Assembly: GCF_000218235.1 (NCBI RefSeq)
Contig: NZ_GL945017.1
Span: 3,114,422-3,178,421 of the forward strand
Direction: 5' to 3'
Source of the DNA: Hallella multisaccharivorax DSM 17128
GTDB lineage: Bacteria; Bacteroidota; Bacteroidia; Bacteroidales; Bacteroidaceae
DNA length: 64,000 bases
Part shown: positions 52,147-62,121 of the stretch, one piece after another
Layout of the letters: every line of letters starts with the position of its first letter
How positions within the stretch are numbered: position 1 is the stretch's first letter
Made by a program: the position numbers and the translations under genes
Notes under the pieces: generated by a model
What the model saw: only the letters and a program-made list of their open reading frames with translations
Databases searched by the model: none
Told to the model about the DNA's origin: nothing

Positions 52147-54990
52147 TTAGTACCATTGAACGGCATTGCTATAGCCCGACCGCTTATCGTATTTCAGGGC
52201 ATCGGTGAGCGTTGAGGCGTTGGCACGGAAAGTAAAGTTGTAGCTTGCGTAAGGCGCCAGCACAAGAGAGCAGCTCATATTGAAGCAGTGGAGATCTCGT
52301 TGCAGCGAAGCTGTTGTCATTGATACCTTGTGGTTGTCGAAGTCGTAACCGGAGGAGAAGCTGATATTCCATCCATCTGAGATGCGCAAGTTTCCACTTA
52401 CATTCAAGGTCTGCGTGAACTTATAGGGATAGCGCATGGTTTTGTAATTGAACTTCTTCTCATCGCGGTTCTCGCTCATCGTGACGCCATAGCCGAAGGT
52501 GAGCGACCATGGCATGGAGAAAGTCATGTAGCCGTCGCCGTCGGTATCAGCCTTGCCGCCCTTATCATCCTTAGAGGCACCGCGCTGACCTTCAATCATC
52601 GTATCGTCGACATTGCTGTTGATGTCGGTGTCGATACCTTCATCGTCATCTTTCTTCTTATTCTTATTATCTTTGTCCGTATTGTCTTTTTCGCCGCTGA
52701 AAAACTTCTTGATCTTTTCCGGCGTGAGCGTGTAGGAGATGTTCTGCGACATGCCCTGGAAGCGGCCGAACTTGCCCATACCCCAGTAAGTGTGGTTGCC
52801 TTCGTAGGGCTTACCGTTTCCGTCGAGCTCATAAGCATAAGAAGCGAAGACGCCCGTCATGTTGAAAGTGTAGTTTTTCCACCATTTCAGACGCAGGTTG
52901 ACCGTAAGGTCGCTGAGCGGCTTCTCTTTGGCCGCCATATTGTAAGACATCGACCATCCGAGCTGATCGATGAGACTGATCTTCTTGAAGCCCGTGGAAT
53001 CCTTGTCGGTCTTGATTTTCATCTCGAGATTATTGTCGAAACTCCACGAGATACTCCCCGTGCGCCCTTTGCCCGGCACACTGTAAAGCGCATCCCCATA
53101 AGGTGAATACTGAACCAACGACACGTTGCCGTCAGCATCAGTCTTCTGATAGGTCTGGTAATAACCGTAGCGCGATGCACTGAAGTCAGGAGCATAGCTG
53201 AAGCTCACCGTGGGCGTGATGACATGGCGAATGGCCTGGATCTTGTCGCCAAAAATCTTGCGACTGGGCGTGAAGAAGCCATAAAGCTTGGTTGAAGCCG
53301 AAAGCGAGAGATTCCAGTTGTACACATTATGAAAGCCGTAAGTGGTGTCGGAGACTTCCTTTTGGGTTGCTTCGTCCCATGATCTCGTCACCTTGTTGGT
53401 GTACATACGGTCGGTGAAATTGAACGACGGGTTGATGTTGATGTATTTAAATAATGTGAAGTTGGCACTGACCGGAATGTTATGCTGAAAGCCATTGCGC
53501 CAATCTTTGATGATGTTGGAGTGCATGAGCCGGTTCTCCTTGGTGTTGATAGAATTGGAGAACTGCCCCGTATAGCTCATGGAAATCTTCTCATACCAAC
53601 GCTCATCACCCACGACATGCTTGCGGCGGAAGGGATAGAAACGGGAGATACTGATATTGAGGTCGGGAAGGGTCATTGCAATGGTGGAGTCGCGCATGTT
53701 CTGACTCAGGTTAACTGTGGAGCTCAGTAACATGCCAATACTGGAGAAGGTGGTGCTCCAGCTCACGGAAGAGGTGCGGGTGGACTGCGTGAGCGACTGC
53801 GGGTTGTACATACTCGTCAGGTTGTTGCGCTCATAGCTCGACGTGGCAAAGTTGACACTGGCCGCGAGAGAACTGAAGGGGTTGGCCTTCGGATCCTGGT
53901 GGTGGCTCCACTGCACCTTGAAACTGGTCTGCTTGGCATAGTCAGGCATGCCCTTGTCACCCGTACGTGTGTCCTGATAGCTGAAGAGGAAGGAGCCGTT
54001 GTACCTATAACGCTTGCGGTAGTTGCTCGTGGCGGTGATGCCCCAAGAGCCTTTCGTATAAATCTCACCAATGAGCTTGAGGTCCATCTTATCGCTCAAG
54101 GCGAAATAATAGCCGCCATCACGCAGGTAGAAGCCACGGCTCTGCTCGTCGCCATAACTCGGCATGATGAATCCGGAGCTATAGCTCTTGGTGAACGGAA
54201 AGAATCCATAGGGAATGGCAAAAGGCAACGGCACATCGGCCACAACAAGATAAGCGGGACCGAACACCACATCCTTTCCAGGACGGACCTTAGCGCGAGA
54301 CAGAGAGATATAAAAGTCAGGATGCTCCTTGTCGCATGTGGTGTAGCGGCCATGAGCGAGATAGACGTCGCCTGTACTCGTGCGCTTGGAGATCTTGCTG
54401 CGCAGAAATCCGTCCTCCTGCTTGGTAAAGGCATTTTCTACAATACCCTTCTTGGTCTTGAAATTAAAGGTGATGGTATCGGTATCATAGTTGTCGGCAC
54501 CCATGACAAACACCGGACGACCTTTCAACCCGCCCTTCTGCGTGCTGTCTGCTGTTCCTGTGGCACGAACAAGCGACGAATCGAGATTCATTCTAATCTT
54601 GTCGCTCTTCAAGTCCATGTTCTCATACTTCACCTCGGAGTTACCATAGAGCTTTGCATTCTTGGTCTGCGCATCGTAAACCAGGGAGTCGTCGGCTGAA
54701 TAAACAACAGGAGCATCTATGCCTTTCTTCTTGGCACGGTTGATGGAATCGGCACGAATGGAATCGTCGATGGCCTTGTTGTGATGGAAGACGGCAAGCT
54801 GAAGGGAGTCCATAGAGAGAGTATCCACACCGGCATCATCGGCTGTACGCTGCTGCTTCGCCTTTGCACTATCGGTTGTCACAGGCTTTCCCTTCTTTAC
54901 AGGAAGAAGCGGACGACTGCCTGCCCAAACGAACAAAACAGCACATGAAAGCAATATGATGAGAGACTTAGTCCTTATTGATGTCCACAT
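52147..54990 (-). CDS. lptD: LptD/OstA-like outer-membrane LPS assembly protein
   Basis: A 947-residue outer-membrane protein. An N-terminal membrane/signal segment (MWTSIRTKSLIILLSCAVLFVWAG) is followed by an OstA-like periplasmic domain (DSLVYDAQTKNAKLYGNSEVKYENMDLKSDKIRMNL, split over several strands). The long beta-barrel begins around SYSSGFIMPSYGDEQSRGFYLRDGGYY, and the chain ends in an aromatic residue. A strongly charged insert rich in Asp and Lys lies at 52545-52695, probably a surface or periplasmic loop. I chose the start at 54990, since a TAATTTTG element lies at 55011-55018 and the longer frame runs through it. Inserts LPS at the cell surface, as inferred from the family. Confidence 0.85.
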   Translation of the reverse strand: MWTSIRTKSLIILLSCAVLFVWAGSRPLLPVKKGKPVTTDSAKAKQQRTADDAGVDTLSMDSLQLAVFHHNKAIDDSIRADSINRAKKKGIDAPVVYSADDSLVYDAQTKNAKLYGNSEVKYENMDLKSDKIRMNLDSSLVRATGTADSTQKGGLKGRPVFVMGADNYDTDTITFNFKTKKGIVENAFTKQEDGFLRSKISKRTSTGDVYLAHGRYTTCDKEHPDFYISLSRAKVRPGKDVVFGPAYLVVADVPLPFAIPYGFFPFTKSYSSGFIMPSYGDEQSRGFYLRDGGYYFALSDKMDLKLIGEIYTKGSWGITATSNYRKRYRYNGSFLFSYQDTRTGDKGMPDYAKQTSFKVQWSHHQDPKANPFSSLAASVNFATSSYERNNLTSMYNPQSLTQSTRTSSVSWSTTFSSIGMLLSSTVNLSQNMRDSTIAMTLPDLNISISRFYPFRRKHVVGDERWYEKISMSYTGQFSNSINTKENRLMHSNIIKDWRNGFQHNIPVSANFTLFKYININPSFNFTDRMYTNKVTRSWDEATQKEVSDTTYGFHNVYNWNLSLSASTKLYGFFTPSRKIFGDKIQAIRHVITPTVSFSYAPDFSASRYGYYQTYQKTDADGNVSLVQYSPYGDALYSVPGKGRTGSISWSFDNNLEMKIKTDKDSTGFKKISLIDQLGWSMSYNMAAKEKPLSDLTVNLRLKWWKNYTFNMTGVFASYAYELDGNGKPYEGNHTYWGMGKFGRFQGMSQNISYTLTPEKIKKFFSGEKDNTDKDNKNKKKDDDEGIDTDINSNVDDTMIEGQRGASKDDKGGKADTDGDGYMTFSMPWSLTFGYGVTMSENRDEKKFNYKTMRYPYKFTQTLNVSGNLRISDGWNISFSSGYDFDNHKVSMTTASLQRDLHCFNMSCSLVLAPYASYNFTFRANASTLTDALKYDKRSGYSNAVQWY

Positions 54991-55214
54991 ATATGTGCAA
55001 AATATGGGTACAAAATTACAATATTCTCTCGTGAATAGCCGTGCTTTTCGCAAAATTAACGCACTTGTGGACTGAATAACGCCCTAAGGCTGTTTTTTTC
55101 TTATTATTTGACAAGATATTAAAAAGGATTTAATAACTTTGTTAAATAAAAGAAGAGCAACCAACTAAAAGCGCGCTCGGTACTCCGGTGCATGACTCTA
55201 AGAGCGACAGACCT

Positions 55215-55844
55215 ATGAAAAATCTTTGGAATAAGATAAAAACATATTGGCATACTTTCACTTCCTCGTTGTCTTTCCCCATGAAGACGACCCTTGTGGC
55301 TTTGTGTGGCGTTATCGTTGGACTTGTGGCTCTCTTCATGTATTTGCTGCGCATGCACACCTATATTATAGGTGACGATCCTGCCGCATGCATCAATTGC
55401 CACATCATGTCACCCTATTACGCCACATGGAGTCACTCCTCCCATGCCCGTGACGCGACCTGTAACGACTGTCATGTACCCAACGGCAACATGCTTGCGC
55501 ACTACGCTTTCAAAGGGATAGACGGAATGAAGCATGTGGCTTACTTCGTTACCCGCAGCGAGCACCAGGCCATTGAAGCCGAGACTATGTCGGACGAAGT
55601 CATTATGGACAACTGCATCCGCTGTCACAAGCAACTCAATCAAGAGTTCGTCAAGACAGGACGCATCGACTATATGGAAGCTAAACGCGGGGAAGGACTG
55701 GCTTGCTGGGACTGCCACCGCAACGTGCCGCATGCCGGGAAAAATTCGCTTTCGTCCACTCCCAATGCTGAATATGTGGAGCCTATGCCGCCCTCGCCGG
55801 TACCGGCTTGGCTGCAAAAGGCACTGGGACACAAACCACGATGA
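55215..55844 (+). CDS. nrfH: NrfH, cytochrome c nitrite reductase small subunit
   Basis: A 209-residue membrane-anchored tetraheme cytochrome that passes electrons from menaquinol to NrfA. One N-terminal membrane helix (TTLVALCGVIVGLVALFMYL) is followed by heme motifs CINCH, CNDCH, CIRCH and CWDCH. I chose the ATG at 55215 (MKNLWNKIK); an in-frame earlier start exists at 55188. A TAACTTTG element lies at 55134-55141. NrfA follows 51 bp downstream. Confidence 0.92.
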   Translation: MKNLWNKIKTYWHTFTSSLSFPMKTTLVALCGVIVGLVALFMYLLRMHTYIIGDDPAACINCHIMSPYYATWSHSSHARDATCNDCHVPNGNMLAHYAFKGIDGMKHVAYFVTRSEHQAIEAETMSDEVIMDNCIRCHKQLNQEFVKTGRIDYMEAKRGEGLACWDCHRNVPHAGKNSLSSTPNAEYVEPMPPSPVPAWLQKALGHKPR

Positions 55845-55895
55845 GAGCTGCGACAAGTTCACTGTAGATAACAGAAAATAGAAATACAAGATATT

Positions 55896-57392
55896 ATGGC
55901 TAAGCAACTGAAGAAATGGCAAGGTTGGATCATCTTCGCCGGAGCAATGGTCCTCGTGTTCGTCTTGGGGCTTATCTGCTCCTCACTCCTTGAGCGGCGC
56001 GCCGAGGTAGCCAGCGTGTTCAACAACCGCCGTACGCCGATGACCGATTCCATTGTGTCACAAAACGAGAAGTTTGCCGAGGACTTCCCACGTGAGTATG
56101 AGACATGGTCGATGACCGAAGACACCAGCTTCGTCAGCAAATACAACGGGTCTAAGGAGGTGGATGTGCTGGAAGAGAACCCCGCCATCGTCATCAACTG
56201 GGCAGGCTATGCCTTCTCGCGCGAGTACAACACCCCGCGGGGACACCGTCATTGCATTGAGGACCTGAGGAAGATCCTCCGCACAGGCGCTCCGGGTGTC
56301 GATGGACAGACCGACATGCAGCCGGGCACATGCTGGACATGTAAAGGTCCGGACGTGCCGCGCCTAATGCGGGAGAAAGGCACGGATAAGTTTTATGCTG
56401 CCAAATGGAGTGACTGGGGAGACGAGGTGATGAACACTGTCGGCTGCTCCGACTGTCACGATGCACGCACCATGGATCTCAAGCCCGCACGCCCCGCCCT
56501 CTACGAGGCATGGGCACGCGTAGGAAAGGACGTGAAGAAAGCATCTCACCAGGAGATGCGCTCCCTCGTCTGTGCACAGTGCCACACCGAATATTACTTT
56601 GAAAAAGAGAATGGCAACTATCTCCACTTCCCGCAAGAGAAGGGTCTCACCTGCGAAGCAGCCGAGGAATACTACGACTCTATCGGTTTCTACGACTACA
56701 TTCATCCTCTGTCCAAGGCAAAGATTCTCAAAGCCCAGCATCCCGGTTACGAGATGTTCCTGCAAGGCATTCACGGACAGCGCGGCGTATCGTGTGCCGA
56801 CTGCCACATGCCTTATATCTCTGAAGGCGGCGTGAAATACACCGATCACCACATCATGTCGCCGCTTGCCCATATCGACCGTACGTGTCAGACCTGCCAC
56901 CGCCAGCCTGCTGACGTGCTGAGGCAGAACGTCTACGACCGCGAGGAAAAGGTCTACACCTTCGCCAAGAAAGTTGACGTGCAGCTTGCCGACGCCCACA
57001 TCATGGCACAGTTTGCCTGGAAGCACGGCGCAAAGGATACTGAGATGCAGAAGGCATTAGACGACATCCGCAAGAGCCAATGGCGTTGGGACTACTCAAT
57101 GGCTTCGCACGGCGCCGCCTTCCATGCTCCGCAAGAGTGCATGCGGTTGTTGGCTGATGCCATGGAGTATGCCAAGGACGCGCAACTGGAGTGTCAGAAA
57201 GTCGTGGCAATGCACGGATGGACAAGAGCCATCCCGCTGCCAGACATCTCGACCAGAGAGAAGGCCGCGCAATACATTGGACTAAATATGCAACAACTCA
57301 GGAAACAGAAAAAAGACTTCCTTGACACAATTGTACCTAAGTGGATTGATACTGCAAGGAAGAATAAACGGTTCATCACACAACCTATTTGA
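55896..57392 (+). CDS. nrfA: NrfA, ammonia-forming cytochrome c nitrite reductase
   Basis: A 498-residue pentaheme enzyme reducing nitrite to ammonia on the periplasmic side. After an N-terminal signal anchor the heme motifs are CWTCK (146-150, the lysine-ligated catalytic heme), CSDCH (184-188), CAQCH (226-230), CADCH (300-304) and CQTCH (331-335). The catalytic Arg/Tyr/His region is present, with HPGYEMFLQGIHGQRGVSC. All five hemes are intact. It forms an operon with nrfH, and the cytochrome c maturation genes follow after a hairpin. Confidence 0.95.
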   Translation: MAKQLKKWQGWIIFAGAMVLVFVLGLICSSLLERRAEVASVFNNRRTPMTDSIVSQNEKFAEDFPREYETWSMTEDTSFVSKYNGSKEVDVLEENPAIVINWAGYAFSREYNTPRGHRHCIEDLRKILRTGAPGVDGQTDMQPGTCWTCKGPDVPRLMREKGTDKFYAAKWSDWGDEVMNTVGCSDCHDARTMDLKPARPALYEAWARVGKDVKKASHQEMRSLVCAQCHTEYYFEKENGNYLHFPQEKGLTCEAAEEYYDSIGFYDYIHPLSKAKILKAQHPGYEMFLQGIHGQRGVSCADCHMPYISEGGVKYTDHHIMSPLAHIDRTCQTCHRQPADVLRQNVYDREEKVYTFAKKVDVQLADAHIMAQFAWKHGAKDTEMQKALDDIRKSQWRWDYSMASHGAAFHAPQECMRLLADAMEYAKDAQLECQKVVAMHGWTRAIPLPDISTREKAAQYIGLNMQQLRKQKKDFLDTIVPKWIDTARKNKRFITQPI

Positions 57393-57426
57393 TGTTTCCA
57401 ATTTGTCAGGATGACATGTGTATATT

Positions 57427-57453
57427 ACTGGCTCCGGCTCATCCGGAGCCAGT
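57427..57453 (+). terminator. Hairpin between nrfA and resB, possible partial terminator
   Basis: ACTGGCTCCGG and CCGGAGCCAGT form a perfect 11-bp GC-rich stem with a 5-nt loop, followed by TTATTATC. The T tract is imperfect, so it may lower rather than block transcription of the maturation genes, or stabilise the nrfHA mRNA. Confidence 0.65.
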
Positions 57454-57528
57454 TTATTATCGCCCTCCACGATACATCTCTTCCATCATCACACATTTTT
57501 CATCACCCTACACCTTGTAAATACTAAC

Positions 57529-58818
57529 ATGTGGAAAAAACCATATACCTTCCGTGAAGGTTTCATGATTGACGCAGGACTCTTTCTTGTAGGCTTCATG
57601 CTACAATTAAGCATAGGTCCGCTCAATTGGGATATCTTTATGTGGCCCGCAAATATCATCACTCTCTTACTCCTTATAGCTCTGAGCATCGCCGTCTACA
57701 TGTTGAGGGAAAAGTCGTATTTTCTCCGATTCATAACTACACCGCAAGCGGCAGTCCCCGCTGTTGTTTGCGTTGTGTGCCTTACTCTTATCATGGGCCT
57801 GACGCGTCAGGCTTCTCCCACTACCACCGTAAAAGACCCAATAGGAATCAGCAGGATGCTCTGTTTCTGGCCGTTTATCCTGACTTATTTATGGATGACA
57901 GCTATCGTGGCACAGGAAGCCACCCGTCAGATCATGCACCCAAAGAGAAAGCAATGGGCAACGACGCTCAGCCATATTGGCCTGTTCATAGTCCTCACCT
58001 GCGGCACATTGGGCAGTGCAGATATGCAGCGGTTGAAGATGTACTGTGAACAGGGCAAGCCTGAATGGCGTGCACTCGATGCCTGGAACAACGTGCATCA
58101 CTTGCCCGTAGCCTTGCAATTGGAGAAATTCACGATTGACGAATATCCCCCAAAACTCATGGTGATAGATGCTAACGGCATTCCTCTTCCCGCCAAACAA
58201 CCGGAGACGTTGCTCATCGACTCCACGTTCAAGAGCGGTTCGCTGCAAGGATGGACAATCTCTGTGAAGAAACGCATCGACAATGCCTTCCCTTCCGCCC
58301 TTGCTAAAATGGGCAATAGCATGCCGGTAGAGATGATGCGACACTTGCGCCTCGACTCACTCGGACTGACACTGAACAAAGACGGTTACCTCTCCACGGG
58401 CATGCCGGGATCCCAATGTGCGCTACTTGTGGAAGCAACAAAGGGCAAAACGAAACGTGAGGGTTGGGTCACCTGCGGAAGTTACCAGTTCACGTATCAA
58501 GGCTTACAGCTCAACAAGAGTCATAATATCGTCATGGGCCGACGTGAACCCAAGCGATATGCCTCGCTCGTGGATGTCTATACTGAGGACGGAAAGAACC
58601 TTCAGACCACTATTGAAGTCAATCATCCGCTTACCATCAACGGCTGGAAAATTTATCAACTAAGTTACAATGAAGAGATGGGCAAATGGAGCACACTGAG
58701 TGTCTTCGAACTGGTGAAAGATCCCTGGCTTCCTGCTGTCTATATCGGTATTCTGTTATTAGCCCTTGGTGCCATCGGTATGTTGGGAACGAGAAGGGTG
58801 ATACCTAACAACAATTGA
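57529..58818 (+). CDS. ResB/Ccs1-type cytochrome c biogenesis protein
   Basis: A 429-residue membrane protein of the system II cytochrome c maturation pathway, which works with CcsA to deliver heme. Transmembrane segments lie near residues 18-35, 40-60, 70-95 and 105-150, followed by a large periplasmic domain and a last helix (LPAVYIGILLLALGAIGML). I chose the ATG at 57529 (MWKKPYTFREG), since the longer frame from 57418 passes through the nrfA hairpin. It is directly followed by ccsA. Confidence 0.82.
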   Translation: MWKKPYTFREGFMIDAGLFLVGFMLQLSIGPLNWDIFMWPANIITLLLLIALSIAVYMLREKSYFLRFITTPQAAVPAVVCVVCLTLIMGLTRQASPTTTVKDPIGISRMLCFWPFILTYLWMTAIVAQEATRQIMHPKRKQWATTLSHIGLFIVLTCGTLGSADMQRLKMYCEQGKPEWRALDAWNNVHHLPVALQLEKFTIDEYPPKLMVIDANGIPLPAKQPETLLIDSTFKSGSLQGWTISVKKRIDNAFPSALAKMGNSMPVEMMRHLRLDSLGLTLNKDGYLSTGMPGSQCALLVEATKGKTKREGWVTCGSYQFTYQGLQLNKSHNIVMGRREPKRYASLVDVYTEDGKNLQTTIEVNHPLTINGWKIYQLSYNEEMGKWSTLSVFELVKDPWLPAVYIGILLLALGAIGMLGTRRVIPNNN

Positions 58819-58820
58819 TT

Positions 58821-59636
58821 ATGAACTGGGATTATTTTACTCTTATAGGCATTCTCTCCGCACTTATGTGGTTTGCCGGTGCCATTGCTGCGTGGAAAGA
58901 AAAAGGCATCCTTGCCATCGCCCTCACCATGGGCGGTGTCAGTTGTTTAGGCTGCTACATCGGCTATCTGTGGGGTATTCTCGACCGCCCTCCAATGCGG
59001 ACAATGGGTGAGACAAGACTATGGTACAGTCTTCTTCTGCCTTTTGCGGGAGTCGGTATCTATGCAAAATGGAAGTATAAATGGATGTTATCTTTCACCG
59101 CCGTACTGGCTACAGTGTTTGTCATCATCAATATCTTGAGGCCGGAGACACACAGTAAGAACCTCATGCCGGCTTTGCAGAGTCCTTGGTTCACCCCACA
59201 TATCATCGTCTACATGCTTGCTTATGCTATGATGGGTGCGGCATTTCTCGTCGCACTCTACTTGCTCTTCAGGCAGAGAAACCATATTGAGAAGGCATCA
59301 GAAGCCGGGAAAGAGCTACTAATGGTCGATGACATGGTGCGCATCAGCTATGCCTTCCTCACGTTGGGCATGCTCATGGGAGCATTATGGGCTAAAGAGG
59401 CATGGGGACACTACTGGAGTTGGGATCCCAAAGAGACGTGGGCAGCCATCACATGGTTCTCTTACCTTGCCTATATCCATTACAGACTGCCGAAAAACAG
59501 TAATTCCCGCACTGCCCTCTTGATGGTAATCATCATCTTCTGCCTGCTGCAGATGTGCTGGTGGGGAGTCAATTACCTACCGTCAGCACAAGGCACAAGT
59601 ATCCATACCTATAGCATGCAGTATAATCCTAAATAG
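58821..59636 (+). CDS. ccsA: CcsA/ResC cytochrome c assembly protein
   Basis: A 271-residue multi-pass heme-handling protein of system II. The tryptophan-rich WWD-type motif WGHYWSWDPKETWAAITWF sits near residue 195-215, between conserved histidines. It starts 2 bp behind resB (ATG at 58821; the in-frame TTG at 58815 overlaps the resB stop). Together with ResB it presumably matures NrfH and NrfA. Confidence 0.9.
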   Translation: MNWDYFTLIGILSALMWFAGAIAAWKEKGILAIALTMGGVSCLGCYIGYLWGILDRPPMRTMGETRLWYSLLLPFAGVGIYAKWKYKWMLSFTAVLATVFVIINILRPETHSKNLMPALQSPWFTPHIIVYMLAYAMMGAAFLVALYLLFRQRNHIEKASEAGKELLMVDDMVRISYAFLTLGMLMGALWAKEAWGHYWSWDPKETWAAITWFSYLAYIHYRLPKNSNSRTALLMVIIIFCLLQMCWWGVNYLPSAQGTSIHTYSMQYNPK

Positions 59637-59800
59637 GTGCAATATTACGATAAATTATCTGAATAGCTATTGTCACAAAATGATTTTAACGCAAATTGGC
59701 TTTCAGGGAAGATAGAAAGAGAGCGGTCCTAAAGGCCGCCCTCATCAATGTCACCACAATGACAACAGCGTGTCAAAGGGTGCCAAGTCATAACAGTGGA
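59637..59800. other. Convergent intergenic region, ccsA/MFS gene
   Basis: A short hairpin, GCGGTCC-TAAA-GGCCGC, lies at about 59725-59741; it lacks a T run, so its role as terminator is doubtful. Nothing else is recognised. Confidence 0.35.
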
Positions 59801-61114
59801 TTAAACTGGAATATCCTTATTGACGTTCTTTGAAAGAAAAGCCGCATAGCAGAACATATAAGCCACGGCCAGCAAAGGCACAATATAGGAGAGCATATAG
59901 TTCAGCGTAACGTCGGCCACCGCATTTTGAATAAGAGGCAGCACACCACCGCCAACCACCATCATCATAAAGATGCCACTGGCTTTCTCGGTGTATTTGC
60001 CAAGTCCCTCAGTAGCAAGGTTGAAGATGCTCGACCACATAATCGATGTGCAAAGACCACAGAAAACAATGAGGATAGCACTCAGTGGAAGTTTTACCAC
60101 CTGGAAACCAGAACCTGTAAACACAGGCAGTGAGCCGGTAACGGTCTTGGGCAAGAACATAGCCAAGAGAATGAGAATGATGGCAGTTCCATTGGTGACA
60201 ATCATCATAGTGCGGCTCGACACCTTAGAAGCAATAAAGCTGGAAACGAGACGTCCCACGAGCATCAGCAACCAATAAGTGCCAGCGGCAAAGCCACCGA
60301 TAGCAGCAGCCTGCACCATAGGATTAAGCCCCATGACTCCTGCACCATTAGCTGTCGTATCAGAAATATAGAAGTTAAGCGTACCAGGAATACCGGTCTC
60401 AACACCCACATATACGAAGATGGCGATTACACCAAAAGTGAAATGACGGAAGGCAAAGGGAGTATGCTCGAAAGTAACGTTACTCTCCATGGTCTTCGGG
60501 TTTGAGATAGGAACAAAGAGCAAAACGAAGAATGTCACAAGGAATACACCCATAGCCATGTAAAGAACCAAGTTGACATCACTCATGGCAGTGTTCTTAG
60601 TCACAGTACCAATGAGTGCACCAACAAGCATCGGGGTCATAGTTCCCATGAGCGAATTGAATGTACCACCAATCAAGTTGAGCTGATTACCACGATTGCC
60701 ACCTCCGCCGAGCTGATTCATCATTGGGTTGACAACTGTATTGAGCAAGCAAACGGAAAGGCCTGATACGAAAGCACCGATAAGATAAATGATGAAGCCC
60801 GTTACACCGGTAGAACTACCCGACAGGAACTGTACAAGCACGCCAAAGAAGCCTAAGGCGATACCCACGAGTGCCGTTTTCTTGTAGCCAATCCTCGTAA
60901 GCAGGTTACCTGCGGGAATACCCATGAACAGATAAGCAAAGAAGTTCATGAAGTTGCCCATCATGCCAAGCATATTGCTTCCGCCGATAGCGGGTTGGCT
61001 TTTCCATATCACACCGATAGGTGCTGCAAGGTTGGTCACAAAAGAAATCATTCCATAGAGGAAGATGCAAGCCACGATGGCGATGGCACGACCATTGTTA
61101 TTTGTTTTTGCCAT
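59801..61114 (-). CDS. MFS transporter, sugar (FHS/FucP-like) type
   Basis: A 437-residue protein with about twelve transmembrane segments. The N-terminus (GRAIAIVACIFLYGMISFVTN) and MGIPAGNLLTRIGYKKTALVG after the second helix are typical of major facilitator proteins. The pattern resembles Bacteroidota sugar permeases of the fucose/glucose-galactose:proton symporter group. It lies 20 bp behind the nucleotidyltransferase gene, suggesting one operon for uptake and activation of a hexose or N-acetylhexosamine. Substrate not predictable. Confidence 0.82.
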   Translation of the reverse strand: MAKTNNNGRAIAIVACIFLYGMISFVTNLAAPIGVIWKSQPAIGGSNMLGMMGNFMNFFAYLFMGIPAGNLLTRIGYKKTALVGIALGFFGVLVQFLSGSSTGVTGFIIYLIGAFVSGLSVCLLNTVVNPMMNQLGGGGNRGNQLNLIGGTFNSLMGTMTPMLVGALIGTVTKNTAMSDVNLVLYMAMGVFLVTFFVLLFVPISNPKTMESNVTFEHTPFAFRHFTFGVIAIFVYVGVETGIPGTLNFYISDTTANGAGVMGLNPMVQAAAIGGFAAGTYWLLMLVGRLVSSFIASKVSSRTMMIVTNGTAIILILLAMFLPKTVTGSLPVFTGSGFQVVKLPLSAILIVFCGLCTSIMWSSIFNLATEGLGKYTEKASGIFMMMVVGGGVLPLIQNAVADVTLNYMLSYIVPLLAVAYMFCYAAFLSKNVNKDIPV

Positions 61115-61134
61115 TATTGTTAAGTCTTTAGAGT

Positions 61135-62049
61135 TTAGAACAATTTGCTTGGATAGACGTTCTCATCAACGAGTTTTTGTATTTTCTCTACCACTCCCGG
61201 ACGGTCAGCAGAATAGGTCACACCGAACCACTTCGAAGTGGTATCGAGCACCTTACAGGTAGCCTTACCGCTCCTGATGAGCTTGTCCACAACCCAAGGA
61301 ATAAGATATTCAGCTTTGGGATTGGCTTTTGTGGCAGGTTGGTCAAGGAATTCCTTGAAGAGCTTATCCGAGTAATCGAAATACTCAGGAGTGAATCCCC
61401 ACACGTTCATTGAGACCGGCGTATTGTCAGGGATGCTGACCCACTCGCCTTTCTCGTCCTTGAAAGCTACCTTACCGTCGGTCTTGCGCTCTATCTCCGT
61501 ACGCTCCACGCACGATGTAAGCAGGTCGTCAGCATCTTTCGTGCAAACACCGCGGCTCACGGTACCGTTATCCGACAATGTATTAGCGACGCGGAAACCC
61601 ACCATGGCATATTTGCCATTGCTGCCTTCAGGAAGCTCAGAAAGAAACTTGCCGATGACCTTAAAGCAGTCACGATTATAGAAATCGTCGCAGTTGATCA
61701 CGCAAAACGGCTCCTTGATAACATCTTTAGCCATCATCACAGCGTGATTAGTGCCCCAAGGCTTGGTGCGGCCATCAGGCACGCTGTAACCTTCCGGAAT
61801 TTTGTCAAGACTCTGAAATACGATCTCACAGGGAATATGCCCCTCGTATTTAGAAAGGATCTTCGTACGGAAGTCCTCCTCAAAGTCTTTACGGATGACC
61901 CAGACTATCTTCCCAAACCCCGCCTGAATCGCATCATAGATACTGTAATCCATGATGGTCTCGCCATTAGGGCCCAATCCGTCGAGTTGTTTCAAGCCAC
62001 CATAACGGCTGCCCATACCGGCAGCTAACAATAATAATGTAGGTTTCAT
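61135..62049 (-). CDS. Sugar nucleotidyltransferase
   Basis: A 304-residue protein of the GT-A-like nucleotidyltransferase family. The N-terminal signature LLLAAGMGSRYGGLKQLDGLG contains the NTP-binding GxGxR and catalytic Lys, and CVINCDDFYNRD supplies the metal-binding Asp. It would join a sugar 1-phosphate to UTP or a similar nucleotide. The MFS gene behind it suggests a salvage role. A TACCTTTG element lies at 62095-62102 on the same strand. Confidence 0.82.
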   Translation of the reverse strand: MKPTLLLLAAGMGSRYGGLKQLDGLGPNGETIMDYSIYDAIQAGFGKIVWVIRKDFEEDFRTKILSKYEGHIPCEIVFQSLDKIPEGYSVPDGRTKPWGTNHAVMMAKDVIKEPFCVINCDDFYNRDCFKVIGKFLSELPEGSNGKYAMVGFRVANTLSDNGTVSRGVCTKDADDLLTSCVERTEIERKTDGKVAFKDEKGEWVSIPDNTPVSMNVWGFTPEYFDYSDKLFKEFLDQPATKANPKAEYLIPWVVDKLIRSGKATCKVLDTTSKWFGVTYSADRPGVVEKIQKLVDENVYPSKLF

Positions 62050-62094
62050 GAATGCGTTTATTTAAAAATTGGTTTTATCCATTCTATTAATATG

Positions 62095-62102
62095 CAAAGG
62101 TA
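62095..62102 (-). promoter_or_regulatory. -7 promoter element of the nucleotidyltransferase-MFS operon
   Basis: TACCTTTG followed by GC on the minus strand, 46 bp before the start codon. No clear -33 element. Confidence 0.5.
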
Positions 62103-62121
62103 ATCTTTTTATGCGATACCA

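Noticed and set aside
53899..54699. 266-codon plus-strand frame opposite lptD
   Set aside because: Lies wholly antisense to the OstA-like and barrel region; composition is a by-product of lptD codons.
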